Of a stretch of 64,000 nt of DNA, positions 1-11,952 are shown in pieces. Under the pieces are notes generated by a model, which saw nothing but the letters and a program-made list of their open reading frames with translations, had not been told where the DNA came from and ran no database searches. Each line of letters starts with the position of its first letter. Within the stretch, counting starts at the first letter, position 1. Position numbers and translations under genes: made by a program. Source of the stretch: Laetiporus sulphureus 93-53. Lineage: Eukaryota > Basidiomycota > Agaricomycetes > Polyporales > Laetiporaceae. The DNA lies in NCBI RefSeq assembly GCF_001632365.1, contig NW_024468525.1:453279-517278 (forward strand). Reading direction: 5' to 3'.

Positions 1-565
1 CACTAAAATCTACTGGCAAGCATAAGAGCGGTGACTTTCAATTTCGAGACTGTGAGAGACGCGGGCACGAACTGGGGCATCTGTGCCGCAGCCTTGTCAC
101 GTGTACCTTGCTGAGCGATTCATCCCAGGGAAATTCTTGGCAGCGTTATCGTTCCTCGACGCCGGTGTCTAACCCCACAATGCGGGGAATGGCCTCAATG
201 AATTCCCAGTCAGTAATCGAGAGTTGTCTGCCTGTCCTACCGCGATCGTGAGCCTAGAGTTCTGGCAGGTATGGAGAATAGCCATGCAAGGCCGCCAGTC
301 AAATTACCAGCCTAAGTGCGGAAGCGAGTTCATGCTGCCAAGACAGCGCTGTAGCGCGAGTACGGGGTAATCATGTTACAGATGACACCAATGGTCCCAT
401 GATTCCTTTATCCAAGCATTTTTATCGGAACGCAAGCCGACATTGGTATGCACCGAGTAGTGGCGAGCAATATAAGACTGGTGCGGCGCCCATCAGGCGA
501 CTCTGCAAGGCTTTCGCGCCCTGTACGGTACCACCATCTTCTTCAGTATTTCAGAAGCGGCGGTC
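1..565. other. No gene recognised; upstream of MFS transporter
   Basis: I see no coding exon with convincing similarity here. The last part is presumably the promoter and 5' leader of the transporter gene that starts at 566. Confidence 0.4.
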
Positions 566-2766
566 ATGACCTCTTCCTCTGCCTCGGAACGTCTCTCCGG
601 CGAAAAGGCCCACATATCACACCTCGAAGAAATTATAGAAGAGAAGAGTAGCCGAGAAGTGCCATATAACGCCGATGTTGACGCGAGCGGTGTGGACGAG
701 CGCAAGTTGATTAGAAAGCTCGACTGGCACCTTGTCCCATGGTTGTCGTTCCTGTACTTGCTGAGCTTCCTGGATCGCACGAGCATTGGTAACGCGAGGG
801 TGAGTATCACACGTCGTGCCGCAGTGAGGAGGGGGAAGCTTACATGTGCATGTGCAGCTGTATGGACTCGAGACCGACTTGCACATTACGGACCAGCAAT
901 ACCTCATCGCACTCACGATATTCTTCTTCCCTTATGCGTTGTTCGAAGCAAGTATAATCCGCCGAACCTCCTCGCTGTTCGCTAAAATAGCGTTTGCAGG
1001 TACCGTCCAATATTTTCTTGAAGAAATTGCGACCATCAGTGTGGTTGTCGTTTCTCATGACGGCATGGGGACTCATGATGGTCTGTTCGGAAACCGTGTC
1101 ATGAGGTACAGATGAAACTTACCCTTTTACCCGCTACAGACTCTGCAAGGACTGGTGCACAACTATGGTGGTCTGCTATGTGAGTAGAACTTTATCCGTA
1201 TGCGAACAGTCCCTTGCACAACCAAAGATGGTAGGGCGACGTTGCCAGGTTGCGACCGAGCCCTCAACTAGAAGACACTGATCCGAATGATTTGCAGCAA
1301 TGCGTTGGTTCCTAGGCACGTTCGAAGCCGGACTTTATCCCGGCGTAAACTATTATCTGTCATGGTGTGTAGTCAATCCTTTCCAGTACCTCACTTCATG
1401 ATGCTTATTATCTCACTTTGATCAGCTGGTACAAGCGCTCTGAGTTTGGTCTGAGAGCCGCGATCTTCTTCTCCGCAGCCACGGTCTCTGGTGCCTTTGG
1501 TGGTCTTCTCGCTGTGCGTTGACAGTTCGGCGCTCCACATGGATCTTGATTAGCCTAACATTCGGCCTTCCATCGCCATGGCAGGCCGGGATTTCTCACA
1601 TGGCAGGTGTCGGAGGAAAGCCAGGGTGGGCATGGATCTTCATCCTCGAAGGGCTCGTGACCATCATCGCCGGCATTGCCTCATTCTGGATCATCCAGGA
1701 CTTCCCGGATACGGCGAAGTTCCTGACTGAGGCCGAGCGAACCGTAGTCGTGCGCCGGCTGCAGTTGGATGACCAGTTCAGTGCGGCTGGAGAGAAGTTC
1801 CAGATGCGGTACGTGTGGAAGAGCTTGTTTGACTGGAAGACGTGGTTATCAAGTGCGTGGAAAGATTCATCGTGAATCCTAGCGCTCGTTGAACGATGAC
1901 TTTCCGCACAGTGCTGCTGTACATGGGAACAGACGGTCCGCTGTATGCATTTGCGCTGTTTCTGCCTAGCATCATCAACCAGGTAGGTCGCTGGCATTGC
2001 CTTCTTGAATGACCGTGCGACTGATCCGACTGCAACTTACAGCTCGGTTACTCCGCCACGCCTGCAAATCTATTAACCGTACCAGTGTACGTTCTTGCCT
2101 GCGCGTGCACATGCGGTGTGGGATTCCTAGCGGACCGGTACGGGGGCAGAGGCTATATGAACATGTGAGCGAATGTCATACTTGTCAATTGGCCGCATGC
2201 TAACCGCATTTAGTGCCTGCCTCCTTGTAGGCGGAGCAGGTTACATCATTTTGATCGCCTCGCGGAATGCAGCCGTATCATATTTTGCGGTGTATCTGGC
2301 AGCATGTGGCATCTATGCCAGCATCGCGAACGTCGTCGCCTGGGTGTCGAACAACGTCGAAGGCTCCTACAAGCGGAGCGTGTCCCTGGCTATGGTGATC
2401 GGTTTCGGGAACATCAATGGCGCAGTTTCTTCGAATGTGGTACGTCGTGTGTTCATTGATCCTCTCGCAGAATGCGCGTGCCAAGAAAATTTGTTTCCAT
2501 AGTACCGCGCCGATCAAAAACCGTGGTACACGACGGGCCATGGCATCATTTTGATGTATATCGGCATTGGGTTGATCTGCTCGGTGTTGTACATAATACT
2601 GCTCAAGCGAGAGAACAGGAAGCGGGATCGCGGTGAGCGAGACGAGATCATACTGGGTGTGAACGAGGACCAGAAACAGCTGAGCAAGAACGGCACGTTT
2701 GCAAGCATCGCGGAGGCGAAACGTGAGAAGGGAGATGAATGGAGCGGTTATCGGTACAGGATCTGA
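566..2766 (+). CDS. MFS transporter, Dal5/TNA1-like (anion:cation symporter family)
   Basis: Membrane importer of the major facilitator superfamily; relatives take up allantoate, nicotinate, pantothenate or similar carboxylates by proton symport. The start at 566 gives a hydrophilic N-terminus followed by KLDWHLVPWLSFLYLLSFLDR, the usual first helix of the family ending in the D-R signature. Later exons read ALFEVPSNIFLKKLRPSVW, RWFLGTFEAGLYPGVNYYLS, CWYKRSEFGLRAAIFFSAA and a central FILEGLVTIIAG segment, then helices up to LMYIGIGLICSVLYIILLK and a charged tail. The gene is split by about nine short introns. One of them, 948-999, fits only with a GC donor (gcaagt) because only that join restores F-E-V-P-S-N. 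Another intron at 2440-2501 restores SSNVYRADQKPW. All joined exons stay open, so I take it as intact. The substrate cannot be told from sequence. Confidence 0.9.
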
Positions 2767-3186
2767 ATAGACCACGCCGTTGGGTATAGAGCAACTCGCG
2801 ATGTTGCGATAATTTCTTTGGGCGCATTTGGCTGTATATGTTACTAGACAAGAATGCGATGAATTGGAACAGATGCATCTTATCGCCGTTCTACGTACCT
2901 CCTTTGGGTGATTAATCACAAATGTTCGGATTGAGGGAAGAGAGGATGTGTCACAAAAACCGTTCTAACTCCCATCACCGGTGTCAACCATATTGTGGGA
3001 AGATTGTGGAAGTCATGCACGTGATCAGCCACAATACCGTCAAATATACCAGCCACAGCGCGATTAGCAAAAGGATCTTCCATCTGCCAGCACTCCCGCC
3101 GACGCGTCCTGCGCACATTCCTATCCTCCAATACCCAAAAGCTGTCGAACAGCACCATATACCTCTGTAGCATATTCTAAAACATC
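2767..3186. other. Intergenic, no gene seen
   Basis: Terminator region of the transporter and probable promoter of the 3187 gene; only short ORFs without similarity. Confidence 0.4.
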
Positions 3187-4041
3187 ATGGGACGCCCTCT
3201 TTTCTCTCAGTGCTACCAGACCCCTGCTGTCCGCGTTGAGCCCGAGCAGCATCAGCCCACCTTTGAGCGATGGACGTATCTGAACGCATTCGACCCTGAC
3301 TCGGACGAGTTCTTCGGCGACGACGCCGTCTACGAGGCATTCGTGGACCCTGCGCAGCCCGGTACCGGAGGCGATGGAGAGGAGCGCGAACAGCCCCCAG
3401 CGTTGGAGACGTACAGCAGCAGCTCAAGCGAGGCAAGCTCGAGTGGTCGAGGGAGTCCGACCAGCGATATCTCCCCCGAGGAGATCAATCAAACAGTTCT
3501 GGAGAGAGTTACAATTCAAAGGGATCGAACGACCGTGGCACACCGCTCGATGCCGCCGTACCTCGTGGTGCCGCCCCGGCACAGCATTCGCGATGCTCCC
3601 CTCGCCTACAGAGAGGTCGCCGCGCGTGCCTCGCCTTACCGTCCCGGAGAAATGGCCTCACAACACACGAATACGTATCAGTCGACCACGGCGCGTCACA
3701 GACAGTTCGGGGAGCGCGCGCCGCCATCTCCGTCCACTAGCAGCTCTTCTGCCCCCATCCCAATTCCAGATTCGCCTAGACGTGGTATGGCCGCCCCGTC
3801 GCATTCCCCGGCCGATCCCCCTTCTACGCCGCCCAGCCGTTCACCCTTTTCCATGGAATCGCCCTCACCAGCGCCTTCTGTGACGCCGAGGCTGTACTCG
3901 TGGCCTCCCCGTAACGCGGTGTCCTCGTACCCCGTGTCACCGGCGCCGTCTGGGCCCCTTCCGAACCGTAATGCCCGCATGTCCGTTGCACACATACCTT
4001 CGTCCCCGGCCCTGGTCCCCGTCAGCCGCGTCGTCGGTTGA
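3187..4041 (+). CDS. Hypothetical protein, Ser/Pro-rich, intronless
   Basis: A single open frame of 284 residues. Residues 1-60 are acidic and contain aromatic pairs (FERWTYLNAFDPDSDEFFGDD); the rest is Ser/Pro/Arg-rich low complexity with runs of SSS and several S-P dipeptides, as in disordered regulatory proteins. No domain, signal peptide or membrane segment is seen. GC-rich third positions and the absence of stops over 855 bp favour a real gene, but nothing identifies its role. The opposite strand also has open frames here, which reflects the same GC bias, so the strand choice rests on length and on the plausible N-terminus. Confidence 0.55.
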   Translation: MGRPLFSQCYQTPAVRVEPEQHQPTFERWTYLNAFDPDSDEFFGDDAVYEAFVDPAQPGTGGDGEEREQPPALETYSSSSSEASSSGRGSPTSDISPEEINQTVLERVTIQRDRTTVAHRSMPPYLVVPPRHSIRDAPLAYREVAARASPYRPGEMASQHTNTYQSTTARHRQFGERAPPSPSTSSSSAPIPIPDSPRRGMAAPSHSPADPPSTPPSRSPFSMESPSPAPSVTPRLYSWPPRNAVSSYPVSPAPSGPLPNRNARMSVAHIPSSPALVPVSRVVG

Positions 4042-4911
4042 CCGCGTTTCCCCGGTGCACGGCCCACGCCGTCCCTGCTCTATTATATGTTTTGGCTCTA
4101 GAGGCTGTCCGTCCACTATCACACACTACTACTGTCATCGTACATACATGCCGCATTCTCACCTTTTGGGGTTTGTGCTGCGCTAGATCGGATAGCCGTT
4201 CATGTTAATGTCTTGCTTTCGGTGCGTAGCTTGCGAGCTGCAGCACCATAGTGTTATGTCGTGCGTAGATAGCAGATAGCACTATCGTATTTGTACCATC
4301 ATGCATCGTCATCACCTCTCAAAAATACACGCTGACTTGTAGCAGCTGTCCATACGGTAGATAGATCTGATTGCAATGGTCAGGATATCACTTTGATCCC
4401 GTACCTTGGCGTATGTAAAGGTTGCGATCGCAAATCTCAGTCATCTATCTCGCGTTGAGGCAATACAAAAGAGACTATGTTCTCTCATATGAAGATTGAC
4501 GGAATTGCCATCACTGGGCCCTGCATTGCGACTTCGATAGGGAGGATCGTGCCGATCCCTGATCGTCAATCGGCGATGATGTTCACATCGTGAAGCGATG
4601 CATGATATGAATACATAGCATACTAGAAGACTGCTAGGCGTGTTGCAGATCAAGGGCCTCATTCAGTGCCTAAATACTGATGCGGATTTGGATCTTGTTC
4701 ACTTCAGATACTTTGGCCGCCTTCATAATTGAGCAGCATATTGATGTGTACAGAAAGTCTGGAGCCGCATCAGTAACATGAATCGCATCCAGGTTGAGCG
4801 AACAATGCGGTTGTCCGACAAGTATCGGCCAGTCTTTGGAACAGTCAATCTTTCGGCGCGAATTCGATTACTCGAATCGCATGAAGGGGCTGTCCGCCGG
4901 ATGCTACAGGA
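4042..4911. other. Intergenic, no gene seen
   Basis: About 870 bp between two convergent genes. Only short unrelated ORFs; no repeat or RNA gene recognised. Confidence 0.4.
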
Positions 4912-6405
4912 TCAGCCGCATCGCGCATCCCACTGTCCAATGCTCTCTGCCAACATCCAATCATACGACTTCTGCTCAGACTCTTCCCGCACGTTCGAGA
5001 CAATCAAGCTCCAGGTGTCCTCCGCCTCTGGCCTTGGGGCGCGGAGAGTCGACGCGTCTGAGGGAGAGGATGGTAGGTATGCCACGGGTGTGGTCGGCAC
5101 TCCATGCGCCGTGAGAGAGACGAATGATTCTCCCTGGACGAATGACCTGCCATGTAGGGAGTGCCAGAATTTTGTGGATGAGACATGAGAGAGCGAGGCG
5201 TACGTTGCGGCGGAGAGTATTCTTGAAACGAAGGCAGGGGATAGGAGTCCAGTCCACCGTATGTGTGAGACAGACCCCACGCGAGAAGAGGTTGGCGGTA
5301 TATACACTGCTAGATAAGGATCGACTTTGTCATTGATTCGCAATCTAGAAAGCGTAGCGACGTCGATAGATGGGTTGTCATGAGATATATAATATTGATG
5401 GTTGAGAATGACCAACCTCTGAGCGCCGAGACACGCCATGCCAACCCATTCGAAGAGGGTGGAGACCTCTTCTTGCCAGTCTTCGCGTTCCTCCGTGTCA
5501 GTAGGACAAGGGGTCAACTTAAGAGCTGGTACGTATATGTTTGACAGATTTGTAGTTTTTGGAGCCATTGCATGCTCCGTCGAGCGGTCAAAAATAGATG
5601 CAGTTTCTTCTGTAACGGAATAAAGTCAGTTAAAGTGATCAAAAAGCAACCATCGTACCCACCGTTCAAATAGTATACTACTCTCCACGGTCCTCTTTGC
5701 GCATCCCATGTGCGCAATGCTTGCATCTGCTTGGGACCCAGATAATGTCGCTTGTATTTGGCAGTCTGAATTGATGGTGTCTCTAGCTCGAAAAGTGATA
5801 GGGAGATGACTGCGGAGATCCATGAGACACTGTCAATTGCAATGACCATTTATCGCAAGTACACTTACTGTATATGTCATTACATCCCTTCCAGGGTAGC
5901 TTCTGGCCGATTATTCCGAGCTTTTGGTATGTAGCCTTGCTTACACCCAACGTGAGCATTCCGCGCCCATCCAGGCTCCAAACATCGTCTGTATTAGAGC
6001 CCGCTATACCGAGCGCTCCAAAGTCGCTGACATGGATTATTAAAATATATTAACGCATGAGCGGAAAATGATACGTGAGCTTTCTTATCTACCTGTTTTG
6101 AGAGTACTTTTCAATCGACGAGCGCGCGAATTCGACAAATTTGGCCAGCGTGCAGGTACATGACCAGTATTTTGACGAGACCTCTATCGGCCTTACATCG
6201 AAGGCCGCATCAGAAGGAGTAGCAATCACAAGATCTAACTATAGCAAGAGTCAGTAAGCGTGTAACTCGGGGATTTCGAGAGGCAACTCTCTTGTTGTAT
6301 GAAAGGATGGGATGATGCCAAAGATTCTGATCTGCAAGGTTTCCCTGGAGCCTTGTTGCCTGATATGATGGACGTACGCCGAGGCTCTGGCTCTGAGATC
6401 TTCAT
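4912..6405 (-). CDS. RPP40: Ribonuclease P/MRP protein subunit RPP40
   Basis: Subunit of the nuclear RNase P/MRP ribonucleoproteins that trim pre-tRNA 5' ends and pre-rRNA. Five coding exons can be joined in frame: start at 6405 (MKISEPEPRRTS), then NLVIATPSDAAFDVRPIEV, SDFGALGIAG...LTLGVSKATYQKLGIIG, IISLSLFELETPS...YLGPKQMQALRTW, and the long last exon. The block order matches metazoan RPP40: an L-[ST]-L-[DS]-K-x-TY-x-x-x-G segment, a middle I-x-x-x-L-x-x-x-L-E strand, LFEWVG, and the C-terminal FVSLTAHGVPTTPVAY, which is the family's best conserved motif. The introns are about 50-60 bp. The 53-bp first intron is the least certain, because its acceptor (ttag, not the nearer ctatag) was chosen to keep frame. 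Lies tail-to-tail with the 3187 gene. Confidence 0.78.
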
Positions 6406-7775
6406 GATGTTGCAACAAGCCCTTGTATATTGTGGCACGATGAAGGAAAGTAGTGAATCGCCGATGCGGCAAATGCCGCTTGCTCGCAATTGGTTACCTT
6501 TTTCAGGAACCTGCCCATCTCTAACCAAGTCCTCGTGATTCTTGAAATATAAGACGTATAGCTGTTATGTCCGCTACCATTACGAACGCCTTCGTTCAAC
6601 GTTCAACAACGTTCAATTTTCTGCCATCATGTGTTAAGCCTTGAACCTATGCATTATCCGACGACCTCTTGCTATCAACTCAAGGAACACCATCGTCTAT
6701 TATATCAAAACTGTCGCACATTCTCTGTGCGGAGCAAGATATGCTAATCAGCACATATATTTCACAGGCGTCAAAGACCAGACGGATGCCAAAAAGCTCT
6801 TCAGGTGTGTCACATGCAGATCATTTCTGTACTGTATAAAGCTCGACAGTGTTAAAGCAAGGAATGCGAAGCGGCCCACCAGTGGCAATTGCACAAGCCG
6901 ACAACACAAGTCTGCGATGCAGTTCGATTATGGACGCTCTGCATCTGGCTAGCTCTATTAATAGTCCGGACAACAGAAGCAGACTCGATGGTCAACCCGC
7001 TATCTTCCATGCTTGCGAAATAAGAATAACTTGGGGCATATAGCTGCTGTGCAGATGTATTCCGTGCTCTGCTTGCTGATCGACCGGTCAGACAGCTAGC
7101 GCGTTCCGTACTTCGATCACAAATTGCTAGCAGGCCACCTTCATGTCGATTTCGATCTATCACCTACTGTGAGCTAGTAGCCGAAAATGATGTTTTTGCC
7201 TCCCAGAGCGATTGAATGCGCTCATCCGCTGCCTCCAAACCGCATCTGCCGGTTTTTCATAATGGCCCGCTTCGTTTTGGGACCAACTATGCAGAGTATT
7301 ATTCGTTGTGTATGTCTGAAGGTGCGTAGCTAGAAGCATCGGCGTATATGCAGCCACTGAGTCCTAATGTCTATTGAAATGCGTGGTTTAGTCAATGGAG
7401 ATCGTAGATGGCGTCGGTAGTATCTAAACAACCACGATCGCTGGGAACTCGCCTGGCTCCGCCACAGCCGCGCTAAATATCATAGACGGTTGGGTGAGAA
7501 CAATGCAAATGCAGTAGAGAGGATGTGGAGTCATACGCTGCTATCCTTGCTTTCAGATGAGCGGACAAGCCCATAACTGGTGCACTTCCTCTCAGCAACA
7601 TCGATCCACCGCTGCACCGTAAGGTCATCAGGCATTGCGCCACGGTCCACACCATGGTGAGTAGCGTTGAAACGCTGGATCAGTGATATAGTGGTATACA
7701 GTTGTGGCTGTTACGCGCACTGTGCTATTATATATATGCAATAATTAGGGTACGGACGGATAGTTGTTAGTGCCG
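6406..7775. other. Intergenic, no gene seen
   Basis: About 1.4 kb. It holds the RPP40 promoter on its left. Near 6595-6615 a short direct repeat of the form cgttcaac occurs three times. The small ORFs show no similarity. Confidence 0.4.
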
Positions 7776-9778
7776 TCAAGATGTGGAACTTGAGGTTGCT
7801 CGTGCCAGCCTCTCTGCGCGTGCCTTCTCCACCCACGCCGGCGCGTCTCTGACCGCGTCGTGCGGACGAGACTTATAAGTCATCAGGTAGCCCTGTAGGC
7901 TCGCCATGGAGAGCTCGCGCTCGGGGATGGCATCGGCAAAGCGAATCGCCAACGTGTGAGCCGTGTCTGGCGAGAGGAACGTGCCCCTAGGGCGAGACAG
8001 CATGACACAGCTATCATCCGACTTCGCACCGTCGGATGATCCCTGACTAATTGGGGACTTTTCCAGCAGAGGGGATGACTCGGATGCTGTGTCGTCTTCT
8101 ACAGCGGTAGCGGTTGGAAAGCATGCCGTGGTGTCGTCATCTGTACGCCGAGCGTGGGAGGGCAGGTAGAAGCAGTTGAAGAGCGCCTCTGCCTGATCCT
8201 TGCTGGCGAGCTTGAACTCGATGTGTAGATCCATACGCCCAGGCCGGCAGAGAGCAGGGTCGAGCGCGGAGTAGTCGTTGGTGGTGGCGAAAAGGATGCG
8301 GCCCTCCTGCGCACCGATGCCATCTAGGGCGTTGAGCAGGCCGCTGAGGGTAATACGGCTCGTGGCGTCTTCCTCGGAGGACTTTTTGTTTTGTTTATCG
8401 TCATGCGCTTGCTGCTCTCCAGGACCTGGAGGAAGGTCACGCGATATACCGCGCTTAGTAGCAACATCGATGTCCTCCATGAGGGCGATGCACTTTTGAG
8501 GCAAGTCGGAGATGAGCTCGTTGAGGCCGTTGTCATCGAGGTTCGAGCGTGATAGTGTGATGATGTAGATGTCCAGGCCCAGCTCGCCGGCGATGCTTTG
8601 AATCATGGAAGTCTTGCCGGATCCAGGCGCGCCATGCTACGAAATAGGTCAGACATCGATAAAGTTGTACGAAGTGGCGCACGTACCAAGAGATAACCAC
8701 GACGGAAGGGGATGCCTATGTGTTTCGATGACACGATGAGTATCGCAATGTTGTGCATTCGAAGTGGGTTTCTTACCTCGTTCCGAGTACCACTCTCGAC
8801 TTTCGAGAAATTCTTGTGCGTCGTTCAGGAGCAGTTCCTTGACTCCAGGTTCAAGAATGATCGAAGTGAGGGGGCGCTTTGGACGCGTGGTCATGAGACG
8901 CCAGTTATTTGAGCTACGCCAGAAAATTTACAAGTTATCAGTTTCGCAGCAGACGAGCAAGGCACGAATGACTCACACATCGGAAACGTGAACAGAGATA
9001 AATTTCTCTTTTGCTTTCTTGTACACGCTCTTGGCTTCGAGTAGCAATTGCATGAGGACTGCTTGATCTCGTGATAAAATGCTAGAGGCCAGATCAGCTA
9101 CAGAAGAAACCACATTCCGGGCATGGATAACATACTCAATAGTGAGAGACTCTTTTGTCCGGAATGAACTCGATATTTGTACTATCGAACGGCATACGAC
9201 CATATAGTGACCGTGATACCACATGGAATATGTGGCATTGGTGCTTGGTATGAAGCTCATCCGATCCTCATCATCATCAGAGTCATCTGAGAGAAGACCA
9301 AATGACCAGGATGTGACTTCCACGCGACGGGATTTGCCTGCAGGAGCGATTGTCAGTAAATCATATATACAGCAAAATAATGGGTGTCTCTCACTCCAGG
9401 ATGGATGGCGAGATAGCCAGAACATTATCCATTCTGCATGTTGAGCCTGTTACAACAGATTCATGGTCGACAGCGCTGCGACCTACCGTAGCAATCATCG
9501 TCTTCGTCAAATGTGACACTAAGCCAGAAGAAGTCTCTTAGGGTTTGTATGAAGCTGGAATAGAAACGACGGCAAATCTCGAAAACGCCCCCCATGATGC
9601 CGAGCTTGAGCCATTCGCGGAGAGCAGATATGGAAAGGAGGGAGGATATCAAGGAGAGAATGTCCAAGGGAGAGGTCGCGTCCAAAGGTGCGGAAAGTGC
9701 ATTGGAGGTAGCATTTTGAGACATATTGTTATCGCCGCTAGACAACTCGTCCAAGAGACTTGAGCCGTTGTGCGGCAC
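7776..9778 (-). CDS. BCS1-like mitochondrial AAA ATPase
   Basis: Member of the BCS1 clade of AAA proteins; the prototype sits in the mitochondrial inner membrane and translocates the folded Rieske protein into complex III. The start at 9778 gives a Ser/Asn-rich leader, then a hydrophobic stretch (SLISSLLSISALREWLKLGIMGGVF) suiting the single BCS1 membrane anchor. The middle exons encode the BCS1-specific domain (KSRRVEVTSWSFGL, WRLMTTRPKRPLTSI) up to WYSERGIPFRRGYLL. Walker A is GAPGSGKTS at the start of the last exon, Walker B is CIALMEDID, and the second region of homology reads FATTNDYSALDPALCRPGRMD. An insert of about 35 polar residues separates Walker B from the SGLLNALDG segment. The exon coding GIPFRRGYLL is only 29 bp (about 8687-8715). 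Filamentous fungi carry several BCS1-like paralogs, so it need not be the true BCS1 orthologue. Confidence 0.88.
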
Positions 9779-10668
9779 AAAGTGGCGGAGAACTATCTAG
9801 CGTTCCAAGGGACGGCGAACGACAGGCTTGCTCTGCTTAACAGCTTCAAGCCGTCTTATATACACTCAGCGCGGGACATCAGTGTGAAAGGGTCGCCGGT
9901 GGGTCGGAGTGCAGCAAGGGCATCGTACCGCCTTCTGAACCACCGCTCCGAATCCGCAGCCTCCAGAGTCATCGCTAGTCATGGGACAAGAAGTTAATCG
10001 CACGAAGATCTGAACGGTCATTGCGACACGCCCGCATTCAACCTTCGCGTTAACTTTCGTAAGATTTCTTTGTCCGCTATTAACGCCGTTGAGGTTGTTT
10101 CTGGAATCCATCATACCTATCAGGAAACTGCATGAACACGTTCCAGAGGTGCAGAACTGGAATGTATCGTGCCCCAGAAACTAGTGAGTCCCTGCTCCTT
10201 ATCCGAGTCATTTGATGCGAAAGCGGTGGAGAAGCTGTCGGATGAGTCGTTGCACTGTACTGCCTCTGCCCGTGTTTCAAACGCATGCGTGCCGCGCGGC
10301 CGCGGTACCGACTTGGTACCCGACGCGTAATAGGAAGTAGTCTGGCACGTGGCCGTGTTGGCGCTGGTAGGCGCCAGAGCGTCAACAACGATGTTCTTGC
10401 AATTGCAGTATTCACTGTTCATCGCCCTGCAAATTTTATCCTGACGAGCGCTCTATTCTCTCTGTCGGTCATCTCGTAACTCTCGTCGTTCCCGCACATC
10501 TGGAACGGAAAGGAAACTAGCGGAGCCTGCTTATCTGTTGAACGATCTGTGCACTCTGTGCAGCATCACGCGCACGCGTAGTAATTCCTACACCCCACAA
10601 ATAGCTACCCGTAGAGGTTGGATATCACTGAAACTCCCTCGGGGATAAGCTGTCAAGAAGAGATTGAG
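9779..10668. other. Intergenic, probable divergent promoter
   Basis: Lies between the BCS1-like gene and the dolichyldiphosphatase gene, which are transcribed away from each other. A 100-codon ORF at 10120-10422 (-) has no recognisable feature and is not called. Confidence 0.4.
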
Positions 10669-11952
10669 ATGTCAGAAGCGGCAGTTGCGCCCCGTGCGGC
10701 ACTGGACCTGACGTATGTTCTATGTGCGTACCACTCATTTTACATACCCTAATATGCGGACCCACGAACTCTAGCATCCCTGAATAGATGACGAGTCATC
10801 ATTGGTATCTCATGTGCTAGCCTTGCTGACATTGAGTCCCATCCTGCTGAATGTACGTCGTGCTCTGCCGCCCGATAGTCATCCCGTCCGCCTGACTGTC
10901 GTGCACCTAGCCTGCCTATGCAGTTCTTGCGGTTCAGACACGCGAGCTTTTGTTTATTGAAATGTGGGCTGGTCAGATGTTCTGCGAAGGCTTGAACTGG
11001 GCTCTGAAACATATCATTCGGGAGGAACGTCCGAACCGTGAGTAGTCATCCTGTCGAGCGAGGCTATTACAGCGATCCGGGTGTCCCTTCCAAGGCTTCC
11101 TCATATTCCAGAGAGCGATTGGTGCGAACATTAGAGCGCCTTCACGATAGTTGGGTCAGCTCTAGAATATTGTCCACCATTTGCGGCGGGCCGTAGTCGT
11201 TGATTTCCTAGCTTCTTGGATTGTAGGACATACCATGTGTCTCACAGCCTCATGGTGGCCAAACTGTACTCTAAATCGCATCTGTGTCCTTGTATTGGTA
11301 CTGAGAGATGTGCCTGACGAACGGTTCTGTGGTCATCGATTGTATAACAAAGGCTGATCATGTCCACTGCTTCAGATAACCTAGGTCCCGGCTTCGGCTT
11401 CCCATCCTCCCATAGTCAGTGGATGGGCTATTTCGCCGCGTTTGTGCTGTGTCACTTTACTTTCCGCCATCGGTTCGTTCCAATGGGGTCTCGACTGCTT
11501 GACATCGCCCGAAAGTCAATTCTTCATGTCGGCGTGGTGGCATGGGCCGCATTGGTTGCATATTCTCGGTGCGTCTCATCCCCTACCTGATTAGCTTATG
11601 CAGCTCAATCACCGTCAACCGTCCTGTGGAATCCCTCAATGTGGCCATCAGATACTATCTATCATACCACACACCACATCAAGTGATCTGGGGCTCCCTC
11701 ATTGGTGCCTTGTTTGGCGTTATATACTACGCACTCGTGGAGTACATCCCAACTCGGAAGCCTAGCTCCATAATGGGGAAGGCGCGAATCGCGCTACTGA
11801 GCAACCCAGTATGCACATGGCTTAGGATCCGGGACGGATGGTCGGTCTGGTCTGACGGTGGAATGGAAGTCCAATGGCACCGATGGAGGGAAGAGTGGGA
11901 CGGGCACAGGTCAGAGGACAACCATGCACGCTCAGGGATAAAACAGGAATGA
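10669..11952 (+). CDS. CAX4: Dolichyldiphosphatase (CAX4/DOLPP1 type)
   Basis: PAP2-superfamily enzyme of the ER membrane that hydrolyses dolichyl diphosphate released by N-glycosylation, recycling the lipid carrier. Exons joined by eye read MSEAAVAPRAALDLTYVLYDESSLVSHVLALLTLSPILLN, then PAYAVLAVQTRELLFIEMWAGQMFCEGLNWALKHIIREERPN with the K-x6-RP motif, then GFGFPSSHSQWMGYF (the PSGH-like motif) and YHTPHQVIWGSLIGALFG (the S-R-x5-H-like motif with the last catalytic His). Several hydrophobic helices and a polar C-tail follow. The intron between the K-x6-RP and PSSHS exons is unusually long here (about 340 bp, about 11035-11380), and I could not decide between two nearby acceptors. The length fits the family. 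Confidence 0.85.

Noticed and set aside
3185..3436. Reverse-strand ORFs opposite the 3187 gene
   Set aside because: Arg-rich shadow frames produced by GC-rich codons of the forward gene.
4778..5188. Forward ORF opposite the RPP40 last exon
   Set aside because: Shadow of the well-supported RPP40 frame; no similarity of its own.
10120..10422. 100-codon reverse ORF with several Cys near its start
   Set aside because: No signal peptide, no CaaX end and no family; could be a small gene but cannot be supported.
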